A DNA stretch of 64,000 nt from RHLJ01 sp965242845 (GCA_965242845.1 CBDETC010000001.1:434001-498000); one strand, 5' to 3'. Counted from the first letter of the stretch, positions 9,719 through 18,612 are shown. A program made the numbers and translations. Notes: a model not told the origin generated them from the sequence alone.

Positions 9719-10234
9719 CTAAAACGAGCGAGTTTCTACTGTAGCGGAACCAAGCTCTGTTGCCTTCACGACAAATAAATCACCATACTGAGATTCATCG
9801 ATTTGCTCGAACTCTCTTCGGCCTAATACCATATTAACCAAAGCAGGTGTAGTATTAGAATGCCCGACTATAAGTACCGATCCACCTTTATAATCCTGGA
9901 TTACTTTAACAAGGAAATCTTCAATACCCTCTAGTCCATAGGTTATTATTTCGAGGCCCAGAGAATCAGCAGTAGGCTGAGAAGTCATTTCTGTACGTTT
10001 ATAAGGAGTACTAAAAATGGCTTGAACATCAAACTCGGTTAGTTCATGAAAAAGATTGACAGCCCTTTGCTCCCCTTCTTCATTTAATGGAGGATTTCGA
10101 GTGCCATCACTAGCTTTTTCAGCGTGCCGAACAAAAATTAAGGTAGTGGTATCCGCCTGAAATGCATAAATGCTACTTTCGGTTAAAAGACTAAGAGCAA
10201 ATACAGTCAGGAAGATTGAAAGAGTTTTTCTCAT
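9719..10234 (-). CDS. Periplasmic histidine phosphatase family protein (phosphoglycerate mutase-like)
   Basis: A 171-residue protein with a signal peptide (about 1-24). The catalytic motif RHAEK is at residues 36-40 and a second histidine lies in VLIVGHSNTTP, the two hallmarks of the branch-1 histidine phosphatase fold. Its short length resembles the SixA/phosphohistidine phosphatase subgroup. Because it is exported, it is more likely to act on an extracytoplasmic phosphoester than on cytosolic phosphohistidine proteins. Substrate unknown. It converges with the VWA-like gene, the stop codons being one base apart. Confidence 0.82.
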   Translation of the reverse strand: MRKTLSIFLTVFALSLLTESSIYAFQADTTTLIFVRHAEKASDGTRNPPLNEEGEQRAVNLFHELTEFDVQAIFSTPYKRTEMTSQPTADSLGLEIITYGLEGIEDFLVKVIQDYKGGSVLIVGHSNTTPALVNMVLGRREFEQIDESQYGDLFVVKATELGSATVETRSF

Positions 10235-10251
10235 AATTTTTTAGGGTATAT

Positions 10252-10290
10252 AAAAAAAGCCACGCTTAATAGCATGGCTTTTATTTTTTT
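10252..10290 (-). terminator. Rho-independent terminator after the coiled-coil protein gene
   Basis: Inverted repeat AAAAGCCACGC (10255-10265) and GCATGGCTTTT (10272-10282) with one wobble pair and a 6-base loop. It is flanked by an A run on the left and a T run on the right, so it could stop transcription in both directions. On the minus strand it lies just after the stop of the 10299-11528 gene. Confidence 0.8.
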
Positions 10291-10298
10291 AAAGAAGT

Positions 10299-11528
10299 CT
10301 ACACCCGGAATGTCTTAAACATTGCTAATGAAAATCCAATTAACAGCACAGATGCAAATACGATTAGTACTATAAGCATTGGATGAACAGGACGCGCTTC
10401 TTCTTCCCAACTGACTAACTGAGTATCAATCTCAGATATTTGAGAAACTGTGAGTACATCAGCGTCTTGAATGAATGTCCCCCATTCACTTTTGATTTTA
10501 CCTGACCAGAACTGCTGGAAAGCTCGATATTTAGAATAACTTTCAGATGAAAGTATTTCAGATCCACTTTGTTCTTGTGCTTCTTTTACAAAATTATCCA
10601 GAGCTGAGAAAAAGCTGTAATTATTATCAAAAGCTTCTAATTCAAGTTCAGAAAACTCCAGGTATTGATCCATTGACGTCCACATTTTCTGCGAAGCTGC
10701 CATTCTCCATTCTTTCATTTTGGAATCAATTTGCTGTTTCCATGCTTTCTTATTTTTACCAGCATAAGCTGCCAGCATGTTCTCTTCGATGCTCGACCAC
10801 TTTTCCTGAAAATGTTGCTGCAGAGCGTACATTCTTAGATGGTCCTCAACTGACAGGATTTGATTGTTAGCGCTAACGAATTCGGTGTTTTCATCAATGA
10901 TTTGAGTGATCAAATCCAATGGGTTTGTACTACCGAGCTTTTTTTCTACCTCTTGTTCTTCTCCAATACTTATTCCTGTTGATTCATCATAAACAATTAG
11001 CAATGAGTCTATTACATCAAGAACAATAGAATCTCTAAGCTCTAAACTTTTTCGGTATTCCCGAACTAGCTTCGTCAGGTTCTTCTCACTTTCTTCGGAC
11101 TTTAAAATAGCTTTGTATAAAGAATCACGCTGCTGAGAAAGAACGAATAACTCCGTCTTATAACTCGCTAACTGGTCATTAAGCAGGGCTAATTGCTCCG
11201 TTTGATTCTCAATAACAAGCAATTTTTGTTCGTTTGTTTTTATACTAAGTAAGACTTCCTCCATCTTACTCTCAAAAGAGCTTGGATAAAGCGCATCATT
11301 CAATAAATCTGAATGGGCTATGAATTCATTTTTTAAGGAATTAATCCTCAAGCTTATACTATCGATTTGCGTAACACTGCCAGCAGTATGTATAGCAGCT
11401 AGAATACTCTCATACTTTTCTGAGAAGTCTTTCTGGACTTGATAGTCACTTTGTTGGGCTACTGCCGAACTTGAACTTACAATTGTAACTAATCCTACAA
11501 TAGTTAAAAAAAGAAGTGATTTTTTCAT
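10299..11528 (-). CDS. Exported coiled-coil protein with C-terminal membrane anchor, unknown function
   Basis: A 409-residue protein I do not recognise. Visible: a signal peptide (about 1-24, ending AVAQQ), long heptad-like helical stretches rich in Glu, Leu, Lys and Gln through about residue 330, and one C-terminal membrane helix (MLIVLIVFASVLLIGFSLAMF, about 384-404) with a very short basic tail. This predicts a periplasmic rod anchored at its C terminus. A strong Shine-Dalgarno (GGAGG) lies 7 bases before the start. The upstream lipoprotein gene overlaps it by ATGA, so the two are probably made together and may work as a pair. Confidence 0.7.
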   Translation of the reverse strand: MKKSLLFLTIVGLVTIVSSSSAVAQQSDYQVQKDFSEKYESILAAIHTAGSVTQIDSISLRINSLKNEFIAHSDLLNDALYPSSFESKMEEVLLSIKTNEQKLLVIENQTEQLALLNDQLASYKTELFVLSQQRDSLYKAILKSEESEKNLTKLVREYRKSLELRDSIVLDVIDSLLIVYDESTGISIGEEQEVEKKLGSTNPLDLITQIIDENTEFVSANNQILSVEDHLRMYALQQHFQEKWSSIEENMLAAYAGKNKKAWKQQIDSKMKEWRMAASQKMWTSMDQYLEFSELELEAFDNNYSFFSALDNFVKEAQEQSGSEILSSESYSKYRAFQQFWSGKIKSEWGTFIQDADVLTVSQISEIDTQLVSWEEEARPVHPMLIVLIVFASVLLIGFSLAMFKTFRV

Positions 11529-12001
11529 GATGCTTCCTCCACTCTATAAATACCTTTTTCGTTTAGTAGCACTGATTCTTGGTTAGTGCTAAGTAATTGT
11601 ACGGATGGCTCTCTCCAATTGAATGCAGGCGAAAGCAACCCATCTTCTGATACCAGGATTTTTTTCTTGAGCTTTAGTTCATTTTTGCCCGGAGCCATCA
11701 CATATACATGCTTAAATCCATCTGCTGTAATGAAATAGTACCCTTGTTGGTTTCTGATCATTCTAATCTCTGAAACCATTACCGAACTTGTATCTTGAAA
11801 TTCTTCAAATTGGAATGGCAATATCGAATAGCTGATTCCATATCTAATATCTTGAACTTCCCCGTTTTGATTTGGAGTAAGTACAGACTCAATTCTTTGT
11901 GTGTAATTGACATCTTTGACTACCAGGGACTTTGTGCACGCCTGGACCATCAACAAGCCAACCACCATTACAGGCAAAGTAAGTGTTCTTTGAATAGTCA
12001 T
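11525..12001 (-). CDS. Small lipoprotein of unknown function
   Basis: A 158-residue protein with a lipoprotein signal (MVQAC, Cys22). The mature part contains predicted beta strands and a YYFITADGFKHVYVMAPG segment. I recognise no family. A strong Shine-Dalgarno (GGAGG, 4 bases before the ATG) supports the start. Its stop overlaps the start of the coiled-coil membrane protein gene, which implies joint translation. It lies about 60 bases downstream of apt on the same strand, perhaps in one transcript. Confidence 0.7.
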   Translation of the reverse strand: MTIQRTLTLPVMVVGLLMVQACTKSLVVKDVNYTQRIESVLTPNQNGEVQDIRYGISYSILPFQFEEFQDTSSVMVSEIRMIRNQQGYYFITADGFKHVYVMAPGKNELKLKKKILVSEDGLLSPAFNWREPSVQLLSTNQESVLLNEKGIYRVEEAS

Positions 12002-12064
12002 AGGTCCTCCTTGATTGTTTGGTTATCCAATCATTTATAGACCAGTTCTCTTGTTTTGTTTCTG

Positions 12065-12607
12065 CTAAAGAATAATCAATGATTCAATTTGTGCCCCAGT
12101 ATTCAATGCTTCTCTACCATTAAGAAAGCCTAGTTCTAGAATGAACGAGTACCCAACAATTTCAGCTCCTAACCGCTCTGCTAGCCTTGAGCTGGCTGCA
12201 GCTGATCCCCCAGTAGCGATCAGGTCGTCATGAATGATTACCTTCGCTCCTGGCTCGATTGCATCTTTGTGAATTTCCAACGAGTCTTCTCCATACTCCA
12301 GTTCATAGCTTTCTGAAATGGTTTCGGCTGGTAATTTTCCAGGCTTTCTTACAGGTACAAAACCAGCATTAAGTTTCGAGGCAATGTTCGTTCCAAAGAG
12401 GAATCCTCGTGACTCGAGGCCCAGTACATAATCAATATGTTGACCTTCAAAAGGCTTCGCTAACATAAGGGTAGTAAGCTTTATAGCCTCCTTATCACTA
12501 AGTAGTGTAGTAATGTCTTTAAATTGAATTCCGGGCTTTGGAAAATCGGGAATAGTTCTGATACTATCAGCGATGTATTGTTTAATACTTTCTTCTTCTT
12601 TTTGCAT
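12065..12607 (-). CDS. apt: Adenine phosphoribosyltransferase
   Basis: A 180-residue cytosolic enzyme that makes AMP from adenine and PRPP in purine salvage. The PRPP-binding motif VIIHDDLIATGGSA is clear, as are the family start IRTIPDFPKPGIQFKDITTLL and the segment LGLESRGFLFG. Length matches the bacterial family (about 170-185). Divergent from tadA, with a 56-base intergenic region shared by both promoters. Confidence 0.95.
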   Translation of the reverse strand: MQKEEESIKQYIADSIRTIPDFPKPGIQFKDITTLLSDKEAIKLTTLMLAKPFEGQHIDYVLGLESRGFLFGTNIASKLNAGFVPVRKPGKLPAETISESYELEYGEDSLEIHKDAIEPGAKVIIHDDLIATGGSAAASSRLAERLGAEIVGYSFILELGFLNGREALNTGAQIESLIIL

Positions 12608-12663
12608 CGAATTAATTTAATTTTGCCACAAGGTAGATAAATCGTAACCCTTCAATCAAGTAG

Positions 12664-13146
12664 ATGAATCAATCTGAAGAGCCTCTTTGGCAACAGCATC
12701 AAAAATTTATGGTCCAGGCTGTGCTATTAGCCGAAAAAGCTTTTGAAGAAGGTGAAGTTCCGGTTGGAGCTGTAGTCGTTCATAACAATAGGATTATTGG
12801 AAAAGGATATAATCAGGTTGAGAAATTAACGGACCCAACCGCTCATGCTGAGATTCTTGCCATTACTGCGGCTTGCGATACATTGAATGAAAAATATTTA
12901 TCTGGTTGTACTCTGTATGTTACGCTGGAACCATGTCCAATGTGTACAGGGGCATTGGTATGGAGCAAGATAGATCGGGTTGTATTTGGTGCTTCTGATC
13001 CTAAATCTGGAGGTTGTGGCAGTGTATTTAATATTGCACAAAATCAACATCTGAATCACCAGATTGAGGTAATACAAGGAATTTTAGAACAGGATTGTGA
13101 ATACCTGCTTAAGTCCTTTTTTCATTCAAAAAGAATCACACGTTAA
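12664..13146 (+). CDS. tadA: tRNA adenosine(34) deaminase
   Basis: A 160-residue cytidine-deaminase-fold enzyme that converts A34 to inosine in the anticodon of tRNA-Arg(ACG). The zinc ligands and catalytic Glu are visible as HAE (residues 61-63) and EPCPMC (Cys91, Cys94). The start fits family length and the typical N-terminal FMVQAVLLAEKAFEEGEVPVG. It converges with the large fusion gene, whose stop shares the TTAA at 13143-13146. Confidence 0.93.
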   Translation: MNQSEEPLWQQHQKFMVQAVLLAEKAFEEGEVPVGAVVVHNNRIIGKGYNQVEKLTDPTAHAEILAITAACDTLNEKYLSGCTLYVTLEPCPMCTGALVWSKIDRVVFGASDPKSGGCGSVFNIAQNQHLNHQIEVIQGILEQDCEYLLKSFFHSKRITR

Positions 13147-15581
13147 CGAAGAAGAGAGAGCATATGAGGTAAAGACGGTGTCTTAAGCTCTGGATTTGCA
13201 CGTTTTACTTCTGCTCCTATTTGATAGACTAATCCCCATTGTTTTAGAAGAGTTTTTACTCCATAAAAAAATGAATGCGATGGGTCATAAATATTTGTTG
13301 ATTCAGAAGTAACTCCATTCACTTCTAACACTTTTATATTCTTCCCCTCTCTTAAGCTCTCTTCATCTGGAGCTTTTATATCATACCTGCCAAAATTAAA
13401 GCCCTCGAAACTTTTACTAATCTCATTGATTCGTTCTTGAAGATTTTCGGTAAGTAACTCAGAGCCGTCATAAAAAATAGCCCCTCTTGCATGAGTACCC
13501 AGCTCTACTAACGGTATCTTCTCTCCTGTTTCAGGAACATGATATAATTCATTAATGTGATTATCGAAATGAAATTCAGCCATACAGACTGCTCTACTAT
13601 CTTTAAGAATTAACTCTTCCAGGGTATGTACCCCGTCACCAGTAAGGCTTAAGTACTTCTTCTTTGTAATGGAAAAGATTTGTCCATTTTCATCACCCGG
13701 TATTCTATAATAAAAGATTCCATATTCCTGCCCTGCTATATATTCCTGAACGATATGGTCAGTGATTAGAGCAGGAATCAATGTATCCAATTCCTGCTCA
13801 TCTTTTAGGATATGAACCCCTTTTCCTCGCTCACCTACGTCAGGCTTGATGACAATCGGAAAGCCCAGTTTATGTTCTTCCATAAACGACAGGACATATT
13901 CCTTCTTGGATTCAGATGCTGCTGGCAAAAATGAATACCTCGCTACAGAATCATTATCAGTGATTCCATCTAGTATTTGGGATTTACTTTCTTTTATAAA
14001 TCCTCCATAGGGTATTGCTGTATTGGCGTGAACAAAGATTCCTGGTTTTCTGTATTTGATCCATAGCCAAAATGCATAACACAGAACAAATGAATAAATA
14101 ATAAATGGCGACCAAAACTCCCAATGAGTGAACCTTTTCCATTTCCCGACAAGAAGCCGTCTCCCTTTAAAAGTGAAGGATGGTATAACAACTTTAAACA
14201 CCACATAAAGTGTTATTAATACCCCTCCTAATACCCAAAGAGCATATTCCTGGTAAACATTGAAATAAGCAATCATTTCCTGACCAAGTAATACCGCCAA
14301 TCCTACTAAAATAGGAGTCCAGATAATAGAAGCTACACCAAAATAGAAGATAAACATCCAAAAACTTGCTCCAATTGCTCCGGCTGAAAAATAGGTGGGT
14401 AATCTGGTACCTGGTATAAATCTGCTTGCAATAATAATTGCAGGTCCCTTTGCTTCGAACCAGTGGTATGATTTTTGAATATCCTTTTCCTTGATAAACC
14501 ATCGGAAAGGTGCTCGATGTAATGTACTTGATGCCAGCCATTTACCCGATAGGTAAAGTAAAATATCTCCTACAAATATACCGATCAGGCATGCTAGAAC
14601 TCCCGGAATGAAACCAATCAGACCCCTTGCAATAAGTAGCCCTGTTCCTATACATGTTAGGTCTTCTGATACTAAGGTAGATAAGATGATAACAAGCATT
14701 AAGATGAGTAATGCTCTTCCTTCTGCCTTCATGGAGTTAGTATCATCAAAAGGAAGAAGAGATTGAATTTCTCGTGCTGAAGATATTTGTTCCTCAACTA
14801 ACCCTGACTCGCTTGTATTCAAAAAAGAATCAAAATCCTGATAGAAGTTTGAGTCAACAGTTTGATAACTCTTTAGACTGCTCTGCGGAATTATTCGGGT
14901 ATGTTCTTTGGAAGCTTCAAAAGGAATTTTGTCTGTATATAAATGTTGAATTAAAACCGGGCTGGAAATGAGTTTAATTCTATTTCTAAACTCTCTTTGA
15001 TCTGATTTTCTCTGAATATTAGCTCTAAGAATCTGATCATCAACAGACTTAATTATCCCGAAATTAGGAGTAAGGTATTTGAATGCTTTGAAAGCGAAAA
15101 ATTTGAAATTATATACGGCCTGGTTTAAGTGGTAGCCACCTAGTAGTTCTAGTTCAATAACTCCATTAGCCGATATAAGAACTAATGATTTTGTTCTTTC
15201 CTGGAATCTAGATGCAAAATCGAAAGCAATAGTCCCTCCTACTCCTTTTCCCGTTACATGAACCTCTTCAAGTTCTAAAGAATCCAGCAATTGTATTCCG
15301 AAATCGGAGAGGTTGGAGGCAGAAGGGACAGAAACTTCAGAATAATCCAGCTTCAATATGTGAAAGTTGTCCTTAATGGAAGAATCAAAAACTTCACTGC
15401 CCTGAATTGGATCATGAAAAAAAAGAATTACGGGTTTTCTTTCTAATTGAGATAAGTCAAGGTTACTGGTTGGAGTGGGAGTCCCAAGAGTTAAGTATAA
15501 ACCCGAAGAAACGGTAAGGATTATATAAAAGATGAGTATGAGCCCCCATCTGAAGCGAAATGGAGCTTTTGAGGAACTCAT
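13143..15581 (-). CDS. Three-part fusion: hydrolase-like domain, DedA/VTT membrane domain, ATP-grasp ligase domain
   Basis: An 812-residue protein. Residues 13-32 form a membrane helix. About 48-255 resemble an alpha/beta hydrolase, but the nucleophile elbow reads GKGVGG (111-116), with Gly113 where Ser is expected, so this part is probably non-catalytic. About 290-470 is a DedA/VTT membrane domain with SRFIPGTRLPTYFSAGA (386-402), the motif of polyprenyl-phosphate and phospholipid flippases. Further helices follow near 450-510. About 545-775 is an ATP-grasp fold: IVIKPDVGERGKGVHIL (577-593) and the metal-binding LEVNGVTSE (752-760), as in D-Ala-D-Ala ligase relatives. It is the last gene of an operon with two lipid acyltransferases. 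I infer coupling of lipid movement to an ATP-dependent ligation; substrate unknown. Confidence 0.8.
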   Translation of the reverse strand: MSSSKAPFRFRWGLILIFYIILTVSSGLYLTLGTPTPTSNLDLSQLERKPVILFFHDPIQGSEVFDSSIKDNFHILKLDYSEVSVPSASNLSDFGIQLLDSLELEEVHVTGKGVGGTIAFDFASRFQERTKSLVLISANGVIELELLGGYHLNQAVYNFKFFAFKAFKYLTPNFGIIKSVDDQILRANIQRKSDQREFRNRIKLISSPVLIQHLYTDKIPFEASKEHTRIIPQSSLKSYQTVDSNFYQDFDSFLNTSESGLVEEQISSAREIQSLLPFDDTNSMKAEGRALLILMLVIILSTLVSEDLTCIGTGLLIARGLIGFIPGVLACLIGIFVGDILLYLSGKWLASSTLHRAPFRWFIKEKDIQKSYHWFEAKGPAIIIASRFIPGTRLPTYFSAGAIGASFWMFIFYFGVASIIWTPILVGLAVLLGQEMIAYFNVYQEYALWVLGGVLITLYVVFKVVIPSFTFKGRRLLVGKWKRFTHWEFWSPFIIYSFVLCYAFWLWIKYRKPGIFVHANTAIPYGGFIKESKSQILDGITDNDSVARYSFLPAASESKKEYVLSFMEEHKLGFPIVIKPDVGERGKGVHILKDEQELDTLIPALITDHIVQEYIAGQEYGIFYYRIPGDENGQIFSITKKKYLSLTGDGVHTLEELILKDSRAVCMAEFHFDNHINELYHVPETGEKIPLVELGTHARGAIFYDGSELLTENLQERINEISKSFEGFNFGRYDIKAPDEESLREGKNIKVLEVNGVTSESTNIYDPSHSFFYGVKTLLKQWGLVYQIGAEVKRANPELKTPSLPHMLSLLR

Positions 15582-15591
15582 TTATAAATAA

Positions 15592-16134
15592 TTAGGAAGC
15601 CTTGACTTCAAGTTTTTTTTCTTGCTCATGTCTGAGCGTAGAAGGAGCTACACCAAACTCAGGAGAAGGATTGAAACCCATTGTTTTTAGTATCAATCCT
15701 ATCAGAGCATAATGATGAACTGTATGGCTTATCAAAAACTGCAGCTCTCTTCTAATCGTTGAGTGACTAAGAGGAGAATCTTCCTCTCCTATTCCTTCAT
15801 TACTCCGTACAGAGATAGATTTATCAAGAGCATCTAAATTTTTAGAGAGCGCTTGCAGATTTTCCGTGATCTCTCTCATTGTGTCGATCATGTACTCACG
15901 ATCAACTTCTAATCTTAAATTCCTTTCCCTGGCATCATAATCAACTAAGCCCTCTTGTTCATTTATTAAACTGATATAGTGCTCAATTATGTGCCTAAAA
16001 TGCCTTCCAATACCACTCTTATTGTATTTTCCATCATTCGAAGAGTATTGATCATCAGAAACTTCTGAAAGAAGTTCGATTCCCTGATTTAAGAAAAAGA
16101 TATTTGAATTAATTACCAGAGTGTGCTTGTGCAT
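15592..16134 (-). CDS. DinB-fold (YfiT/DinB superfamily) protein
   Basis: A 180-residue protein predicted to be a four-helix bundle. Metal-site-like histidines are visible in GIGRHFRHIIEHY (about 42-54) and ISHTVHHYALIG (about 134-145), the pattern of DinB/YfiT proteins, some of which are thiol-dependent S-transferases. It lacks a signal peptide and should be cytosolic. It overlaps the PlsC-like gene by 26 bases and ends 10 bases before the fusion gene, so it belongs firmly to this operon. Its role there is not evident. Confidence 0.7.
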   Translation of the reverse strand: MHKHTLVINSNIFFLNQGIELLSEVSDDQYSSNDGKYNKSGIGRHFRHIIEHYISLINEQEGLVDYDARERNLRLEVDREYMIDTMREITENLQALSKNLDALDKSISVRSNEGIGEEDSPLSHSTIRRELQFLISHTVHHYALIGLILKTMGFNPSPEFGVAPSTLRHEQEKKLEVKAS

Positions 16135-16915
16135 ATTTGTCAGGGTCTATTACCGGTATAAAAGAGTCTTTTATAACTTGTTCTGAGGTGCGTGCAAGAA
16201 CTTTTCTGTCCGAATTTCTAACCACATCAGCGCTAAAGGTAACGGTTGCAGAGAACTCTTTCATCATAAAAAGGTAAAATAAATGCTTAAAAAATGGGGT
16301 ATCGTCCCACCAGCAAACAGATTGATAAGCAGGTTTTTCATAATCCGGGGTTTTATAATGTATTGAAGCGCAATGTACAGGCAAGTTTTGTGAAGCAGGA
16401 AATTGAAATAATGATGATTTAAAAGGGAGAATATCTGTACCGGCACTTGTTGTTCCCTCCGGGAAAAGCACAATACCCTGTGAATTATTTAACTCTCTTG
16501 AGACTTCTTCATTCATTCTTGCAACGTCTGACCTACGTTCTCTGTCAATAAATAAAACTCCGCAGCTAGCCAAAATAAAACCAATCACTGGCCAACTCTT
16601 TACATCGCTTTTTGCAATGAATGTACAGTCTAATTGTGAAAATAAGATCCATACATCAACATAACTCAAATGGTTAGAAACCAAAAAGAAAGGAGGTTTA
16701 GGAGGAGTTCCATTTACAGTAATATTGATTCCAAGAATACGTGCAACTGATCCTGCCCACTTTCTCCTGTTTTTAGAAATCCACTTTCCCTTATCATACC
16801 CAAGAAATGAGAATCTTTTTCCAAGAACGATTAATGTATATCTAAAAAAAGTAACAACTAAGAAAAGAAATATTTTCCCGACTGCGATGATCTTCCTCAT
16901 ACAAGAAAGTAGCAA
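16109..16915 (-). CDS. PlsC-type 1-acyl-glycerol-phosphate/lysolipid O-acyltransferase (OlsA/GlsA-like)
   Basis: A 268-residue membrane-associated acyltransferase. The catalytic NHLSYVD (NHxxxxD) and the acceptor-binding FPEGTTSAG are both present; an N-terminal hydrophobic helix (about 9-28) anchors it. PlsC acylates lysophosphatidate, but relatives placed directly after an OlsB/GlsB N-acyltransferase (OlsA, GlsA) add the second acyl chain to ornithine or glycine lipids. That is the arrangement here: the upstream N-acyltransferase gene ends one base before this gene starts. I therefore favour aminolipid O-acylation, with general phospholipid synthesis as the alternative. Confidence 0.85.
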   Translation of the reverse strand: MLLSCMRKIIAVGKIFLFLVVTFFRYTLIVLGKRFSFLGYDKGKWISKNRRKWAGSVARILGINITVNGTPPKPPFFLVSNHLSYVDVWILFSQLDCTFIAKSDVKSWPVIGFILASCGVLFIDRERRSDVARMNEEVSRELNNSQGIVLFPEGTTSAGTDILPFKSSLFQFPASQNLPVHCASIHYKTPDYEKPAYQSVCWWDDTPFFKHLFYLFMMKEFSATVTFSADVVRNSDRKVLARTSEQVIKDSFIPVIDPDKYAQAHSGN

Positions 16916-16916
16916 T

Positions 16917-17711
16917 TTATTTCAAAAAGAGTGCTTTTGAGTGTTCCGAAAGAGATTCTTTATCTAATAAAATTAGAAAATCGATCGTCTTAAAGGTTGA
17001 GTCTAATGCTGGTGGGCTACAGACCTTTACTCCTATATCAAGATAAAGACGAAAGAGCTGGGGTAGCTTTACTTCAGTTTCATATGTAAAAGCCCCATCA
17101 TTACTACAGTCAAATTCTGGTTGAACGGGGATGTTGAACGAATCATGTAAGTATCCCTTTTCGGTCAAATGCTGATATACAGCCTGCCCTTCCGCTGGGT
17201 TTTGACTTGTTATGGAGCAGCAGCCAAAAAGGTATCTTTTATTTGATAAAGCCAGGTATTTCGCTAGTCCTCTCCATAACAAGTAAAGTACTCTTCCACT
17301 TCTATGATCGATATGGATGCAGGCTCTTCCCAATTCGACAACATTATCAAGTATTTCAGTTGGGAAGTCTTTGATATTAAATTCTGACTGAGTATAAAAC
17401 CCATGTCCTGAGCTAGCCATGGAATTATCCTGCATGCGATAGGTGCCAATTACCGAGTTGCTCGAATTTTCTATAACTAAAAGGTGATCGCACTGCGGGT
17501 CGTACTGATCTTCGTCCATTTGGTTCTTATAGGATGACTCTAATCCCTCTCCTAACTCAATATTAAACACATCGAAACGTAGCTTAAGTGCCTGTTCCAG
17601 TTCTTCTCTGTTTTGAGCAAGTTTAACAGAATATTTATGACCGGGAATTAATAAACCAGCTACATTTGTTGAAGAGTTAAGATTTTCTACTGTGCTCATA
17701 TCACTTTTCAA
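16917..17711 (-). CDS. GNAT-fold N-acyltransferase of the OlsB/GlsB (hemolysin-like) family
   Basis: A 264-residue protein with the signatures of acyl-ACP-dependent amino acid N-acyltransferases: ALKLRFDVFNIELGEGL (about 41-57), DQYDPQCDHLLV (about 72-83), ELGRACIHIDHRSG (about 127-140) followed by LLWRGLAKYL, and FGCCSI. Family members attach a 3-hydroxy fatty acid to the amino group of ornithine (OlsB) or glycine (GlsB, known from Bacteroides). First gene of the minus-strand operon with a PlsC-like enzyme one base downstream. The amino acid used cannot be told from sequence; glycine is plausible by phylum. Confidence 0.85.
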   Translation of the reverse strand: MKSDMSTVENLNSSTNVAGLLIPGHKYSVKLAQNREELEQALKLRFDVFNIELGEGLESSYKNQMDEDQYDPQCDHLLVIENSSNSVIGTYRMQDNSMASSGHGFYTQSEFNIKDFPTEILDNVVELGRACIHIDHRSGRVLYLLWRGLAKYLALSNKRYLFGCCSITSQNPAEGQAVYQHLTEKGYLHDSFNIPVQPEFDCSNDGAFTYETEVKLPQLFRLYLDIGVKVCSPPALDSTFKTIDFLILLDKESLSEHSKALFLK

Positions 17712-17805
17712 TATTCATTAAATTAGTTTAGCAAGTCAGTATTATCTTAGCATTACCAATATATAAACTGATTGTCCAAAAAAGTCAAAACCTTGTTCTC
17801 TTTTA

Positions 17806-18612
17806 ATGCTTTATTATAAAAAATACGAACATACTAGCAGTGAAGACTGGGTTGTATTTATTCATGGTGCTGGAGGAAGTTCTTCTATCTGGTTCCAACA
17901 ACTAAAGGCCTTCCAGAAAGTATTCAATGTTTTGCTTGTTGATTTGAGAGGGCACGGTAAATCTAAAGATTTGTTACACCGATATTATGATAGAGAATAT
18001 ACTTTTGACGACATTAGTGCAGATATCATTGAGGTATTAGATCATTTAGAAATCAAGAGCGCTCATTTTATAGGAGTTTCATTAGGTACAATTATCATCA
18101 GAAACTTAAATGAATTAAATCCTGGCAGGGTTAATTCTGCAATTCTTTGTGGAGCAATAACCCGTTTAAATGTTCGCTCGAGGTTCCTGGTTTTTATCGG
18201 GAATTTGTTCAAGCGAGTAATTCCATATATGTGGTTATATCGATTCTTTGCCTGGATAATAATGCCTCGCAAAAGGCATGCTAAAGCCAGAAACTTATTT
18301 ATTCGAGAAGCAAAAAAACTATACCAAAAAGAGTTTCTGCGTTGGTTCAAACTTACTCATACTGTGAACCCTCTCCTTAGATACTTTAAAGAAAAAGAGA
18401 CTGAAACACCTATGCTTTATGTTATGGGAGATGAAGACTATATGTTTCTCCCTCCTGTTCAGCAAATAGTAAAAAAGCATGAGCAAGCTTTTTTAGCTGT
18501 TATAGAAAGATGTGGTCACGTTTGTAATGTAGAAAAGCCAACCGAATTTAATGATGTTTCAATTGGCTTTTTAAAACAGTATAGCGTAAGTAAAGCTCCT
18601 GCTACTAATTAG
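17806..18612 (+). CDS. Alpha/beta hydrolase
   Basis: A 268-residue cytosolic alpha/beta hydrolase. The oxyanion-hole motif FIHGAGG (18-24), the nucleophile elbow GVSLGT with Ser92, an acid residue in VMGDEDYMF and the catalytic His in ERCGHVCNVEKP form a full triad. Length and motifs match general esterase/peroxidase-like hydrolases. It is divergent from the N-acyltransferase operon, sharing a 94-base intergenic region, and converges with the secretin gene (8 bases overlap). Substrate unknown; a link to lipid metabolism is only suggested by position. Confidence 0.85.
   Translation: MLYYKKYEHTSSEDWVVFIHGAGGSSSIWFQQLKAFQKVFNVLLVDLRGHGKSKDLLHRYYDREYTFDDISADIIEVLDHLEIKSAHFIGVSLGTIIIRNLNELNPGRVNSAILCGAITRLNVRSRFLVFIGNLFKRVIPYMWLYRFFAWIIMPRKRHAKARNLFIREAKKLYQKEFLRWFKLTHTVNPLLRYFKEKETETPMLYVMGDEDYMFLPPVQQIVKKHEQAFLAVIERCGHVCNVEKPTEFNDVSIGFLKQYSVSKAPATN

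Noticed and set aside
12011..12034. TGATTG/CAATCA inverted repeat between apt and the lipoprotein gene
   Set aside because: A 6-base stem with a 10-base loop and no suitable U tract in the direction of transcription; not supported as a terminator.
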